64,000 nucleotides of DNA from Cannabis sativa (lineage: Eukaryota > Streptophyta > Magnoliopsida > Rosales > Cannabaceae). The first letter of the stretch is position 1. The number at the start of each line of letters is the position of its first letter. Both the position numbers and the translations under genes were made by a program. Shown here in pieces: positions 1-11,766 of this stretch. The notes beneath the pieces were generated by a model. It was given only the letters and a program-made list of their open reading frames with translations. It was not told the origin of the DNA and did no database searches. Where the stretch lies: the NCBI RefSeq assembly GCF_029168945.1, contig NC_083602.1, positions 87,926,027-87,990,026 of the forward strand. The letters run 5' to 3'.

Positions 1-294
1 CTTTCGAGCTTCGATCTCGCCTTCATGATCGATAGCTTTTTGTACGAGGAGCACCGGTGCCTCTTGGTAGCTTCCATCATCGTAAGCGTACTCGTCGAGG
101 TGCTCCTCGTGGTTTTCATCTGGAACTTCTTCCTCGGACTCCTCTGCTGCCCCGAGGCTACATCTTCCTCATTGGGATCTTGAGCGTCTTCTGCAGAGGC
201 GAGGATGACGTGTAGCTCTTGTCTCCACCATTATCGTGAAGTTAAATGCTTGTTGTGAAGCAGCTTTCCTCAGCTCTCAATGAAAGCACCAAAA
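1..294 (-). mobile_element. LTR retrotransposon, PBS and gag start (partial, runs off the left edge)
   Basis: Read on the minus strand, the sequence next to the LTR starts TTTTGGTGCTTTCATTGAG, which looks like a primer-binding or leader segment of a plant LTR retrotransposon. About 65 nt further in is a possible gag start, with frames beginning MVETRATRHPR and then an acidic stretch rich in Glu, Asp and Tyr (EESEEEVPDENHEEH). The frames are broken, so the gag is probably decayed. The rest of the element lies outside the window. The class (gypsy rather than copia) is an inference from the leader and the acidic gag. Confidence 0.6.
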
Positions 295-1070
295 TGTTGA
301 CCGAGGTTTTCGGCAACTGTTAAAATATAATTATAATAATGAGCTGTAAGAAAGTGAGATGAAGACTTTTTACGTGGTTGGGGCGTTAATGAGCCTTAGT
401 CCACGAGCCACTGCTATTAATGGCTGTGTTTAATACAGATTCTACACTTGAGAGAATGTTTTTCTCTTAAATACAAAGAATGTTCTTGGTGAGTTTTTTC
501 TCTTCTTGCTCTTGTGCAACCAAGATTCTCCGACCCCATTAAATGAGCTTTGAGGGGGTATTTATAGTGTTTTGGTGGGGTAATCCCTAGAATTGTTCTT
601 ACACATGTATCTGTAAGTATCCATAAAGTTGGGCATTTCCGATGAATATACCATGGGTGATGCATGGTCAAATCCCTAGGTGTTGTAGGGCTTTTATGGA
701 GAATGTCCTTTTTGTCTTATGATTGACGTGACTCTTCGCAGGGTAGCCGTCGCTAGACTTAAATGATCATTCGTACGGCTGTCAGGGGGTTGTGCCGTCA
801 GACTTTATTGCGTGTTACAGTCCCAACACGCTTCCTCCCATGCAACATTAAATGTGACTTGATTTCTCGGGAGAGACCTGACACATCCCGGAGTGCCTTC
901 ATGCTATGCTCGCTTCCGGGAGTACCTTGTACTCCGGGTATATCCTCCGGGACCCATGCGAATAGCGCTTCCTGGTGTCATAAAAAGACTTAGCAGTTCT
1001 TTCCAAGTTATCTGATCCACGTGTCCCCTCTTGACTGGTCCACGTATATTGGGCGATTTTAGGAGCAACA
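295..1070 (-). repeat. LTR of the minus-strand retrotransposon at the left edge
   Basis: On the minus strand this 776-bp block starts TGTTGCTCC and ends TCAACA, the usual TG...CA ends of an LTR with short inverted termini. The leader-like segment follows directly. A TATA box (TATAAATA on the minus strand, complement of 559-566) fits an LTR promoter. The small open frames inside it are not genes. The partner LTR and the target duplication cannot be seen because the element leaves the window. Confidence 0.65.
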
Positions 1071-1405
1071 GCCTTATTTTTATATAGAGGTATACTTTCT
1101 TAATACAAGAGAAAATGTATAACTAATTATAATTTAAAAATTATTCTTATTTATAACTGACCCAAATTAAGACTTATTTTTTTAATAATAAATTAGAAAT
1201 TATTTCTGAATAAAGTATTCTTAGATAAATGTTCTACTATATGTATATACGTTAATTATAGAATAAGTTCACTATTTTTTTAGGCAATATTTTTAGAAGG
1301 GAGAGAGAAAATTCTACTAAAATAGAAAGATAATACTAAAATTTTACATTAACAAATGAAAGTAGAGCTATATGAGACAATATTGATCATATATATAAAT
1401 GAAAA

Positions 1406-3011
1406 GGGAAATTTCACTTTTTGTCCCTAATAAAACCCCCAATATCAAAATTTAGACCTTCCACTAATTTGTACAAATTAATTCCATTGATTACATGAAC
1501 TTCTCATTTTACCCTTTTTTTAAAAAAAATAAAAAAAAAATGTTAAAATCTAAAAAACTTCCCCCTCTCTCTTCCCTCTCGTGCACCTCTCTCTCTCTAG
1601 AAAAAACTGTAAAAGCTTCCCTCTCTCTCTTCCCTGTCGAATGTTTATTTCTCGGTGGGCGGTGATGGAAAACTGGAGCACACCCCAATCACTCAAGAAT
1701 CTTACACCATTATAATGGATAAGTTGTGTTTTAAGCATTTTGTTAGACTTTATGTAGTTTGCGTTCGTTATATGTGTCGTATTTGTTGAAACTGGTATTT
1801 TTTAGTTTGAAATGGTAGAGATCTTGCAGATCTAGTTTTCTGTCGAAATCTGAGTTTTTTAGATGTTATCGACAGTTTATCGATAGAATATCGATGCTAT
1901 GTCGATATCCTGCTAAGAAAGGTCAGGGATGACCATTATCGACATGTTGTCGACAGTTTGTCGATATCATGTCGATTAAAAAGCAAATTAACATACATAA
2001 GTTATTTGAGAATTTGTCGACACAAAATTGTTGACACACTATCGACATGATGTCGACATTCAATCGATATCACACTTAGCAATCACAGAAAGCAATTACA
2101 TCACATTGTCGCCAACATATCGACATACTGTCGACATGCTGTCGATATTCCAAGTATGATCACGCCTATTTAGCAAACAAAATTGTCGACACAATGTCGA
2201 CATCATGTCGACATGAGGTCGATATTCACACAGAAAACAATTAAAATCACACTGTCGACAAAATATCGACATACCATCGACAAATTATCGACATTTAGGT
2301 CAAAAAAATTTTATTCTCATTGTGTCGACATCCTATCGATACACCTACGACATACATTAACAACACAGACAATTTTATTGGTCAAACTACTTTCAATTTT
2401 AGGGTTAATTTGCTTTTTAATCGACATGATATCGACAACATGTCGATAATGGTCATCCCTGACCTTTCTTAGCAGGATATCGACATAGCATCGATATTCT
2501 ATTGATAAACTGTCGATAACATTTGGAAAACCCAAATTTCGACAGAAAACTAGATCTGCAAGATCTCTACCATTTCAGACCAAAAAATACCAGTTCCAAT
2601 AAATACGACACATATAACGAAAGTAAACTACATAAAATCTAACAAAATGCTTAAAACACAATTTATCCATTATAATGGTGTAAGATTCTTGAGTGATTGG
2701 GGTGTGCTCCGGTTTTCTACCACCACCCACCGAGAAATAAACATTCGACAGGGAAGAGAGAGGGAAGTTTTTTCAATTTTTTCTAGAGAGAGAGAGGGGT
2801 GCACGAGAGGCAAGAGAGAGGAAGAGAGAGGGAAGAGAGAGAGGAAGAGAGAGGGAAGAGAGAGAGAAGTTTTTTTAGTTTTTAACATTTTTTTTTTAAT
2901 AAAAGGGTAGAATGGGAAGTTCATGTAATCAATGGAATTAATTTGTATAAATTAGTGGAGGGTCTAAATTTTGATATTGGGGTTTTATTAAGAGCAAAAA
3001 AATAAAATTAC
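1406..3011. mobile_element. Non-autonomous foldback DNA element with ~580-bp inverted arms
   Basis: Positions about 1406-1995 and 2405-3011 are inverted copies of each other. Examples are the complement of 'cattataatggataag' near 1708 matching 'ttatccattataatgg' near 2662, and the (CT)n/(AG)n tracts at 1561-1635 and 2755-2870. The centre (1860-2530) carries about 30 copies of TCGA, mostly as TGTCGACA or TATCGACAT. No transposase is encoded. The open frames across the arms are repeats of the arm sequence. Long arms and ends starting near GGGAAATTTCAC suggest a Mutator-like or other foldback element, but no clear target duplication was found. Confidence 0.75.
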
Positions 3012-3990
3012 AAATACATTAAATTTTAATTAAAAGTGTATAAAAATCTAATTAAATATATAAATAAAATGTAAAAAATCATTAAAGGTACTATAAGTGG
3101 CAAATGAGTAAATAAAAAAAGTAACATTTATTATAGTGTAAAATTTAGTAGATCTTATATTTTGTGTCAAATTTGGTATAACTTTAACATATGTTAAATT
3201 TTACACCATATTATACACTATTATTGAAGTTTAATTTTATGAAAATAAGCAAAAAATACATATGTATTATGAAATATTAGTATTATGTAATATTATAATT
3301 TAGAGAAAAAAAAAATAGAGAAGAGATAGAATTTTTTTAATGTTTTATTCCAATAAGATCTCTTATTTATACACATACACAGTTAAATATTAAGAAACTA
3401 AGAAAAATAGAAACTAAGAAAAAAGAAATATCGATTACATTAATGGTAATAAATAAAAAATTTGGACATCCACATAATTAATAATATTTATAACAATATA
3501 TAATTACACACTATTTTTATAACACTTTATTGGAGATACTCTAACAAATTATAGATGGGTGACTATTGATACATCTTTTTTCTCTCTCCCCTCACTCCTT
3601 TGCTATTATTTATTAGACCTTTACAAATATAATCTTACACAAATATGGTATAAATATCCACAATAATTATAATTATAAAATCTATTTCTTATCACAACTC
3701 AAAATAAAAAAAAAAATAAAAAACAGTTAAATTAAAGAAAGTTTACTAAATAGGTCTCAAGCAATAAAAAAAGAATGTGTAAATTCACTATAAATTTTCA
3801 TTCTCTATTTTCGAAATACTCATAACATGATTGATTAAAAGATTTTATAGGTTCTTACAAGTTACAACGAATAAAACTTGCATAATAATATACTTCTCAA
3901 AAATCACAATGACATCTCAATTATTCATGAATAATTAATAATACTAACAACAATGATATTTTTGTTGTATTATTATTTTTTTAATGGAAA

Positions 3991-4066
<76 letters not shown>

Positions 4067-4796
4067 GTTATTTTGAAAAGAAAAAGGGGGTGGAGGAGGG
4101 TTATGAAGTGAGTTCATGTTAATCTTAAATCCAACCCAAACCAAATCATTTTAATTGAATTCTGGTCTTGCCCTACATATATCATTATTAGCTAGCTTTT
4201 GTTAGAATTAAAGTATTATTAAAATTTAGTGGTGGCATAACTATATATTATATAAAATATATTTTTATTATATTATAGAACAATTAGTAGTGTTGTTTCT
4301 TAAATTTTTTACACTATAAAATTGTATTTCTTATAATATATGACTCATCAATAACACATTTTAAAATATAATATTCAGAGTAATGTAGTCTTTTTATCAT
4401 ATTTTATTCACTTTTATATATCATGAAACCATTGACAATGTAAATGATAATTGATAAATGAATGTAAATTAAATATCTTTTATTTTTTTTACTTTAAGGA
4501 TTAAAATACTAAAAGTAAAATTATAAATTATTATAGAAAAATAAAAAATATTTTATTCTATTATTCATTCACGCAAAAAGAGTAAAAATATTTGATGAAA
4601 ATTTATAAAAATACCCTTCTTTTATGTTTTATTTATAATTTTACGATCTAAAATTTTTAATTATAAAAATATACTTTTAATTATAAAAATATATTATGTA
4701 TATTAATGTATTTTTATAATTTTTTTCAAAATTTTGATTTATTATATAATTTTTTATTTCATTTATATCCATTTATTAACTATCATTTATCACTTT
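3012..4796. other. AT-rich intergenic DNA with dispersed repeat
   Basis: No gene is supported here. A segment at about 3340-3500 resembles one at about 44218-44350: both contain 'ttattccaat', a 'ttatttata' box, 'taagaaactaag' and 'aatttggacatccacataat', so both are copies of a dispersed, probably LTR-derived repeat. The remainder is AT-rich and without visible structure apart from the ATT microsatellite listed separately. Confidence 0.5.
3993..4067. repeat. (ATT)n microsatellite
   Basis: About 25 uninterrupted ATT units. On the minus strand they make a meaningless poly-Asn frame. A shorter related tract is at 33587-33620. Confidence 0.95.
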
Positions 4797-5100
4797 ACTT
4801 TTTTTTGAATGAAAATAATTTTTATTAGACAGAAACATCCGCTAATACAAAGGCTTGAAGAGCAATAGGAGCATCGCTCTCAGTAAAACGACGACCTGAC
4901 CAATAACAAGCACCACGTGCCATACAGTGCGCGGCTTTGTTAGCAGACCGTTTAACATGATCAATAGAAACATTACTTAAAAAAGATAAAATAAATTGAC
5001 AATCTTTAACGAAGAGACTAAAAGAAAATGCATAACTACCGAACTAAGAATAGCTTGAACAACTAAGATGTAAATAATAATATTATGTCTCTTTATCCAA
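4797..5100 (-). mobile_element. 5'-truncated LINE, RNase H tail
   Basis: The minus strand encodes the C-terminal end of the RNase H-like domain found in plant L1-type LINEs: a segment like SNVSIDHVKRSANKAAH, then MARGACYWSGRR and a short tail ending ADVSV and a stop. A 3' end of the form ATTCAAAAAAA follows (poly-T on the plus strand near 4800). The same tail form is seen in the LINE copies at 29189 and 60980. Upstream coding sequence up to about 5100 is frameshifted (VQAILSS... region). Confidence 0.7.
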
Positions 5101-5763
5101 CTGAGTGCCTCTTATAATAATATTACTTAAAAAATTATATTATAAGAAGTATTATTAGTGTAAAATATTCTAAAGCAAAAAATACTAATTATTTTATATT
5201 ATAAGATCTCAATCCTCATCTCATATATATATATATATATATATTTCTAGAATCTACTAAAATATAAATAATTACCATATTAAGAAATTTAATAGCCAAA
5301 AAAATGGAACAAAACAAATAACCACCACCACACCAAAGGAATATCATATATAAAACTAAAATAATAAAAAAAAAAATAATGGCAAGTAATCGTAATTTTT
5401 TAAAACTCAATGGTGAATTAATAATAAGCAAAAGAAAATATCTAAATCTAAATCCCAATAAGAAAAAAAAAAACCGAAAAAACAACACACACACACTCTC
5501 TTCTTCAAACGTAGAAAAAGATGAAATGTCTGGAACTTTCTTTTCACATATCTTCTCTCACCCGCCACCCTCCTTAAAACCCCCTTAGATATTTTTTCTC
5601 TCTCTACCCAACTTTTCTCTCTCTCCTTATTTATTCCATTCATTCTCTCTTTCTTTCTCTCTCTGATATTTTTTTGGGTTTTCCATATGGTCTGATCAAA
5701 TTCGAAGTTTGTTTTTTGGAGAGCCTTGTTTGATTACGTGTAATTAATTTTGATCGTTTGATC

Positions 5764-6849
5764 ATGGATCGGGATGGCGTATCCAACGGTGGATCTTGCT
5801 ACTATACCGTTCTTGGAATTAGTAAAGATGCTTCCCATTCTGATATCCGTACGGCTTACCGGAAACTTGCTTTGGTAAATTTATCTTCAAAACGCCGTCG
5901 TTTTAGTTTTCTTTCTTTCTTTATAATTAACGAAGTTTTTTTTTTTTCTCTGTTTTGATTCGTGAAGAAGTGGCATCCGGATAGATGGACTCAGAAACCG
6001 AGCGTTGCCGGAGAAGCTAAACGACGGTTTCAACAAATCCAAGAAGCTTATTCTGGTAAGAACAGAATTCACTACCTCACTCTTTTCTTTTCTCTTTTCC
6101 ATAATTATGAAGAATTTTCGTCTTTAATATTAATTGACGCCGCCATTGCCTTTTCTTTCGCCGGTTTTTGCAGTTCTCTCCGACCAAGCCAAGAGATCAA
6201 TGTACGACGCTGGGCTTTACGATCCTTTCAAGGACGAAGATGAAGTCCGTACTATCTCCTTTATTTTCCTTTTTCACAAATTTTAAAAATTAAATAGTTA
6301 AAAACGACGTCGTTTTGCGCAATTTTGTATACGCTAAAACGACGTCGTCAATGCTGATAACATTAAATTGTAGATTCTCATTTTTTACAGTTTCACTTCT
6401 TCAGTTCCTTATCGTTCGATTAGTTTTTTTTTTCAATAATTTTTATAAAGGCTGACGTGTCATTATACCTCATCATTATGTACAGGACTTTTGTGATTTC
6501 ATGCAAGAGATGATCTCAATGATGAATAATGTGAAAGACGAGGTACACATTTTTATGTTGTTTTTAGAAAGAGAATAATTTTTATATATTTATTTTTATT
6601 TTTTCTGCTCTGAGGGCAAAAATGTAATTTTATCGTGCGGTGTTACACGATTAATTTTTATTTATTGGGGAAAACTATCTTTGTATATAGGGCGATAGCT
6701 TTGAGGATCTCCAGAAGATGTTCGCAGAAATGGTCGGTGGAGATGGAATGGGGTTTGACTACAATATTAATCCAACGGCTACGAAGAGACCACGTGGAAA
6801 TTCAGCTTCTATAAGTAGTGCAACGAAACGGAAGACCAACGCGTGCTAG
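5764..6849 (+). CDS. Small J-domain (DnaJ-like) co-chaperone
   Basis: Five exons: 5764-5874, 5968-6055, 6174-6244, 6486-6542 and 6691-6849 (TAG at 6847). They join in frame to 161 residues. The J domain is at residues about 10-75, with YYTVLGI, the HPD motif at residues 40-42 that stimulates Hsp70 ATPase, and a helix-IV segment around [11 protein letters not shown]. After it come [16 protein letters not shown] and [12 protein letters not shown], then a basic tail ending KRKTNAC. Protein length and tail match the Arabidopsis At1g56300-type plant J proteins (type III, no Gly/Phe or zinc-finger region). It should act in cytosol or nucleus as an Hsp70 partner; no signal peptide or membrane segment is present. 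All introns are GT-AG. The start is the first ATG after a CT-rich leader; the ATG is preceded by a TTG codon in frame. The client is unknown. Confidence 0.93.
6301..6349. promoter_or_regulatory. Paired ACGACGTCGT palindromes in an intron
   Basis: Intron 3 of the J-protein gene contains the perfect 16-bp palindrome aaaacgacgtcgtttt (6301-6316) and a second copy of its core, aaaacgacgtcgtc (6336-6349). The GACGTC core is a C-box type bZIP-binding site. The same core lies upstream of importin alpha (24692-24709). The role is inferred. Confidence 0.4.
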
Positions 6850-7289
6850 TATTGCACGAGCTTAATTTTACTGAATTCCCCATTTCGAGATTTAACTCCA
6901 TGAGGGGAATTAGCTATTAGTTAGGGGTAAAAAGGGAATTTTGTGTTTTAGGATCTTTTTTTGTTAGTTAATAATGAAAAACAGTTTCTTACTTTCTTCT
7001 TTTTTAATATAATAATAGTTTAATTTGATTTTATTAATAATTTATAATTTGTTGTTCTTTCGTTGTTAATGGTGAAAAGCTACAATTGTCAGTTGAAGTG
7101 GCCCCCTGGAACAATAAATCGAGACATTTGTTAATGCTAAACCATGCACATTTTCTAGTGAAAGACTACAAATCGAGACATGTTTTTTTTTGGGTTAGTT
7201 TTCAGTTGAAGTGGCCTTTGCAACAACAATGTCTACTATTTATTTTTTACTTTGGAGTTAGAAGTTAATTTATGTTTGGTATTAATATA
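6850..7289. other. 3' flank of the J-protein gene
   Basis: Probable 3' untranslated region to about 7000 (AT-rich, 'aataatgaaaaa'). Beyond that is AT-rich DNA in which 'gtcagttgaagtggcc' (near 7088) and 'tttcagttgaagtggcc' (near 7200) form a short direct repeat. No gene is supported. Confidence 0.4.
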
Positions 7290-8355
7290 TGGCATAAATG
7301 TTTACTCAAAGTGGTGATGTGACAGAGATGATGATGTGGCATGAAAATATTAAAGTTAAATTAATGAAAAATATGTAAAGTCATAACTATAAATTTCAGT
7401 CGTTAGTCACAATTGATAGTCATAACGGTAAGATAGGAAGTTTGACAGTTACCCCTCCTTCCTAGCATAGGTAAGGTGGTTAACATCGGAGAAGGTGAAT
7501 AATTATTCTCACAACGAGTTAAAATATCCACACACTTTCGAAGGTGAATTAGTCTAGGGGTACACATTGCTACCTCTACTTCGAAGGTAACTTAACTACA
7601 TGAGAGTGATGGATTGGTCGGATATATCCTTTATCTCCTACACTCCTATGAGCTAAGTATTGGTCAGGTATACCCTTTACCTCTTACACTCCTATGAGCT
7701 AAGTATCCCACTCTAGCTACATATGACATGATTAATACAATACGTCGTCCATTATCAAGGCTACATACTGTTAATTATTAAACACAATATGAGAAGCAAA
7801 GGATAAGATCTTTGGGGTACCGCTGAGAGATGAGTACTATCCCCCTTAGAGGGTTAAACGGTTGGGTCACATCCCATTAGGTACTCTCATCGTAACCAAC
7901 TCATTCAACATTTCAAATTCTACAAAAAACTCAATAATAGTTGTAAACCCACGAAAATATATAATCAGATTTTAACCCCCTCTAAAAAGCAAGGACACGG
8001 TTAAGATATTTCTACAATGGTCATGTCTCCTGAAGTGAGAAACACCGACCCTTCCCTTATATAAGGGGTCATAAATGACCTGGGGAGGGGATCCAAAAAT
8101 CAACACTTAGAGTGCAAGAACTCTGCCATTTTTATTCCTTGCATTCAAGAGTTTATTCTTGACTTTGCAACTCTGATTAATAAAATACAAGAAAAGTAGG
8201 CTTTCACCGACAACTGAGGTCGAATCTCTTTAATTTATGGTGTTCTTTATTAGCATTTATTACGATTTTAAATAATTTCTCATTTATTACGATTTTAAAT
8301 AATTTCTCATTTATTACGATTCTGCGTTGATTTACTAAAAATTTAGTCAACACAG
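7290..8355 (+). repeat. LTR-like remnant
   Basis: The segment has a TATA box (cttatataagg, about 8056), a downstream CA-rich transcribed-looking part ('ttgcattcaagag', 'aagaaaagtaggctttcaccgac') and an end resembling an LTR terminus (gtcaaca, 8346-8352). Within it, 7611-7710 carries a duplicated unit ending 'cactcctatgagctaagtat', and 8245-8325 has three copies of 'catttattacgatt'. No coding region is attached. Exact ends are uncertain. Bases 8356-8729 after it are plain AT-rich DNA. Confidence 0.45.
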
Positions 8356-9888
8356 AGTATGATCATGCATGGGGCAAGGCACACTTGTGCCAAGGGCCAA
8401 AAAGAAATGTCAAAATGCACATATTTTTAGTATTTTTAAAAATATAAAATTTTCTTTTTAAATGGACCTAATAAATTTTATAGGAGTTTTTACAAAAATA
8501 TTCATCTTTTTTTTGTTGTTTTTACATTTTTAATGTCATACTTTTATTTATTTTTTTTTATATTTTTACTGCACTAAGTTCTCAAAAATATTGTATTTCA
8601 ATAAAATAAAATAAACAACTAAGGCAACTATAAAACAATTATAGAACACCTTATCAAAAATATGAAAATAACTATTAAACAACAAAAAAATAACAAGATA
8701 TCGATATCATTGCAATATACAAAACAATATGTAATGACCATTTAAATTTATTTTGAGAATTAGCAAATAATTAGGCCTAATTATCAGAATTAGGCTTTAA
8801 ATAAATAATTTCTCAATTACGGATATATATTTGAACTTTAGATTTATTAAATATTTTACATCTAAAATTTTATGTTTTTCATATTTTTATGTCCGATAAC
8901 AGTAGAATGCGATAATTTGGCCAATAGAGTTTGTTGACTCAGAAATCTCGCTAGATTGACGAGAATGAAAAAGTAGTTGAGTAAGTATAAGAGACACATT
9001 AAATTTATAGTAGTTCACTCCTTGTATCGCGACAATAATAGAGCTACGTCTAAATTGAATTTCTATTTCTCACGGGATGGGAATTAAAGAAAAATAATAA
9101 GTGTCAAAAGCTCCAATTTCTAGAGAGAAAAGCTTAAACCTTGGGTAGTTTTCCTAACTTTAAAAATAGGCTTATGGAGCTCTCCTGCTATAGGTGAAGG
9201 AGGTCTACAAAAATAGAAAAAATACAAATTTGATTTTTCTGACCGTAAATGATGATCTAACAGTGAAAATTAGCTCTCGGCGGTGATAGCTATTTTTTGG
9301 AGCCTAGCAGATCTCTTTGCGGGTAACCCAGAGCTTATTTTTATAACTCCCTTGGGGTGTAATTTGAAAATGATAGCTTCAAAATGAGTTTGAAATGTGA
9401 GATATGACTTGATAGATCATTGAATTAGCTTTGAAACTCAACTTAAATCGTGTCAATATGATCAATATTGAGTGAGTTATGGCTGTTTTACTAACTGCAG
9501 TTCATGACCCAACGCCAGGTTGACATCCCAGCTCTCATGTTGACATATGACGTCAACCTGGATGCTGGGTAAGTGTAATAACGTCCAAGAGATGTACTTT
9601 AAGGTGTCTAAGTGATATTTTGACATCACTTAGTCTGTTTGTGTGTTTTGGCGAAGTTGGTCACTAGTTCTTGGAGATGTTGTTATTCTGCGAAAATGAG
9701 AGACTCGAAACTTTTCATTTATGAGTAAGTTTCCCACGTTGGAAATGAGAAATGCAAAATTGTGAATTTGACTTCTCTAACTTTATGGATCTTAGTTATT
9801 ATGAAAAGCTAGACAGACGGTCGGAACGAAATTAGAATAAGATAAGCAGAACCTAGTGCACTAGGCCATTTGTCAACCTGGGCACTAG

Positions 9889-11766
9889 TGTTGGAAATTT
9901 ATTTTACCAGGATCTTAGATCTACTCACAAGTATGTTTATTAACATCCTAAATATGAACTTTCTAAAACGATAAAATAAACACATATAAAGTTTAAGAAA
10001 CCTTACATTGGGTGCAGCGGAATAATATGACTCCTTCCGTTCAGATATCTAGCCCTTGATTCCTTTCTGTAGCAGAGCATTATCAATATCGAACTGGATC
10101 TCTTTCTACGAATCTTTGATGCCGAAACTCCTTTCGTCGATGATCTTCTTCACGATCTTCCTCACTATGATTGAGGTATCACTTGATGTGTGTGGGCACT
10201 ACTCTAATCACTAAGAGAGGTTCGAAAAATTGAGGAAGAAAAGAGAGAGAGAGTGGCGGCTATAGAGAAGAGAGTGGAGGCTCGTGTTTTCGATTCAGAA
10301 AGTGTGTTATTTTCCTGAAGCCTTCACTATCTATTTATAGCATTCCTCTAGGGTTTGATTTGAATTATATGGCATTAAAATAATGAAAAAATCATTTAAA
10401 AAAGCTACAAAGGTGGCCGACCATACACTTAATGGATTGGGCCTTGGGCTTTGCAATTTTGCAATTTTAACACCTTTTGTATCTGATTTTCTCAAAAATG
10501 CCAATTTCCTAATTCAATCATTTAAATGCCAATTCTAACTATTTAATAACTATAAATAATTATTAAATAATATTGTCATTTATCATATTTATTAATTGAA
10601 CCATACAAAGTATCATAATTAACAAATATGCCCCTATAAACTCTTTCTTTACAATTTCGCCCTTACTTAGTGAAAATTTCACAAATAGACATAGTCTAAT
10701 TCGTGAATTATAATTGATTAATCAAAACCAATTACATGAGTCTTACAAGCAATATTATCTCAACTAGTGGGGGGACCATGGGTCTATATAACCGAGCTTC
10801 CAATAAGTAGATCAAGAATTTAACACTAAAATTCACTAACTTATTAATTCTTCGTTGAATCCACGCATAGAACTTAGAATTGCACTCTCGCATATAGAAT
10901 GCTACATATGTTCCACCATATACACATCATTAGTTATCCATTGTTATAATCCTAATTTGATCAATGATCCTCATATGAATGATCTACCTTTGTAAAGGGA
11001 TTAAATTACCGTTACACCCTACAATGTATTTATTCCTTAAAACACTTGACCCCGTATAAATGATATTTCGGCTAATGTGAAATGAGTACTCCACCATTTA
11101 TGTTCGTTTGGTCAAGCTCGAAGGAGATCATCCTTTGCTTACTATTTGCCGGATAGAAGCTATAGATTCCATGTTTATGCTAGCCTCTAACTCAATTGCA
11201 CTACCGTGTTCCCAAAATGTACGTATCACCCCGACCTAAAAGTAGGCTTAACTAACAAATCAAAGAACACGAATAGCCTTTCAAGATTGAGCCTTTAATC
11301 ATATCGGGATTAAGATCATTTGATCTAGGATCAACTAGGCGATATTGACTTGAATAGATATTACGGTAAGTTTAATAAATCTAAGTCAAAGTTCAATATC
11401 GGTCCCTTCCGATGCATACTCCATGCATCCAGCACGAGCTTTACTTTAACCAATGTTCGGAAAGAACATAGTATTTCTCCAAATACAAGTAAACTCTTGT
11501 TGTAGATTATCATATCGCAAAACCCCTGTGTCCGATAAATCTAGGAAACTTTATTCACATAGTCATGTTTACTTTCCAATGTGTTGACGGCACAATAAAC
11601 GGGATCAAGTATGTGAAAAGGGTTTGAGATGAATTTATACATTATGTACATATAATCATGAAATAAATCATGTGAACCATGCAACATTAAATGTTATTTC
11701 GATCTATATTAATAAGTAAATGCGATTATATTGAAATGAGTTTTATTTAGGGCATAAAACCCAACA
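9889..11766 (-). repeat. 3' LTR of the 10-kb element
   Basis: A 1878-bp LTR, TGTTGG...CCAACA, nearly identical to 18069-19949. A polypurine tract lies just outside it on the minus strand (11767-11785). Differences from the partner are clustered at CG, CAG and CTG sites. Confidence 0.92.

Noticed and set aside
1860..2530. CRISPR-like repeat array
   Set aside because: The repeats are short palindromes at irregular spacing without unique spacers, in a plant genome.
2183..2535. Overlapping ORFs rich in Ser, Asp and Ile on both strands
   Set aside because: They follow the TCGACA palindrome array of the foldback element; the array is open in both directions by composition.
3944..4144. Minus-strand ORF with a long poly-Asn tract
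   Set aside because: It is the (ATT)n microsatellite read in one frame; nothing around it supports a gene.
5216..5643. Three ORFs just upstream of the J-protein gene
   Set aside because: Low-complexity frames in promoter and CT-rich leader, with no protein-like pattern.
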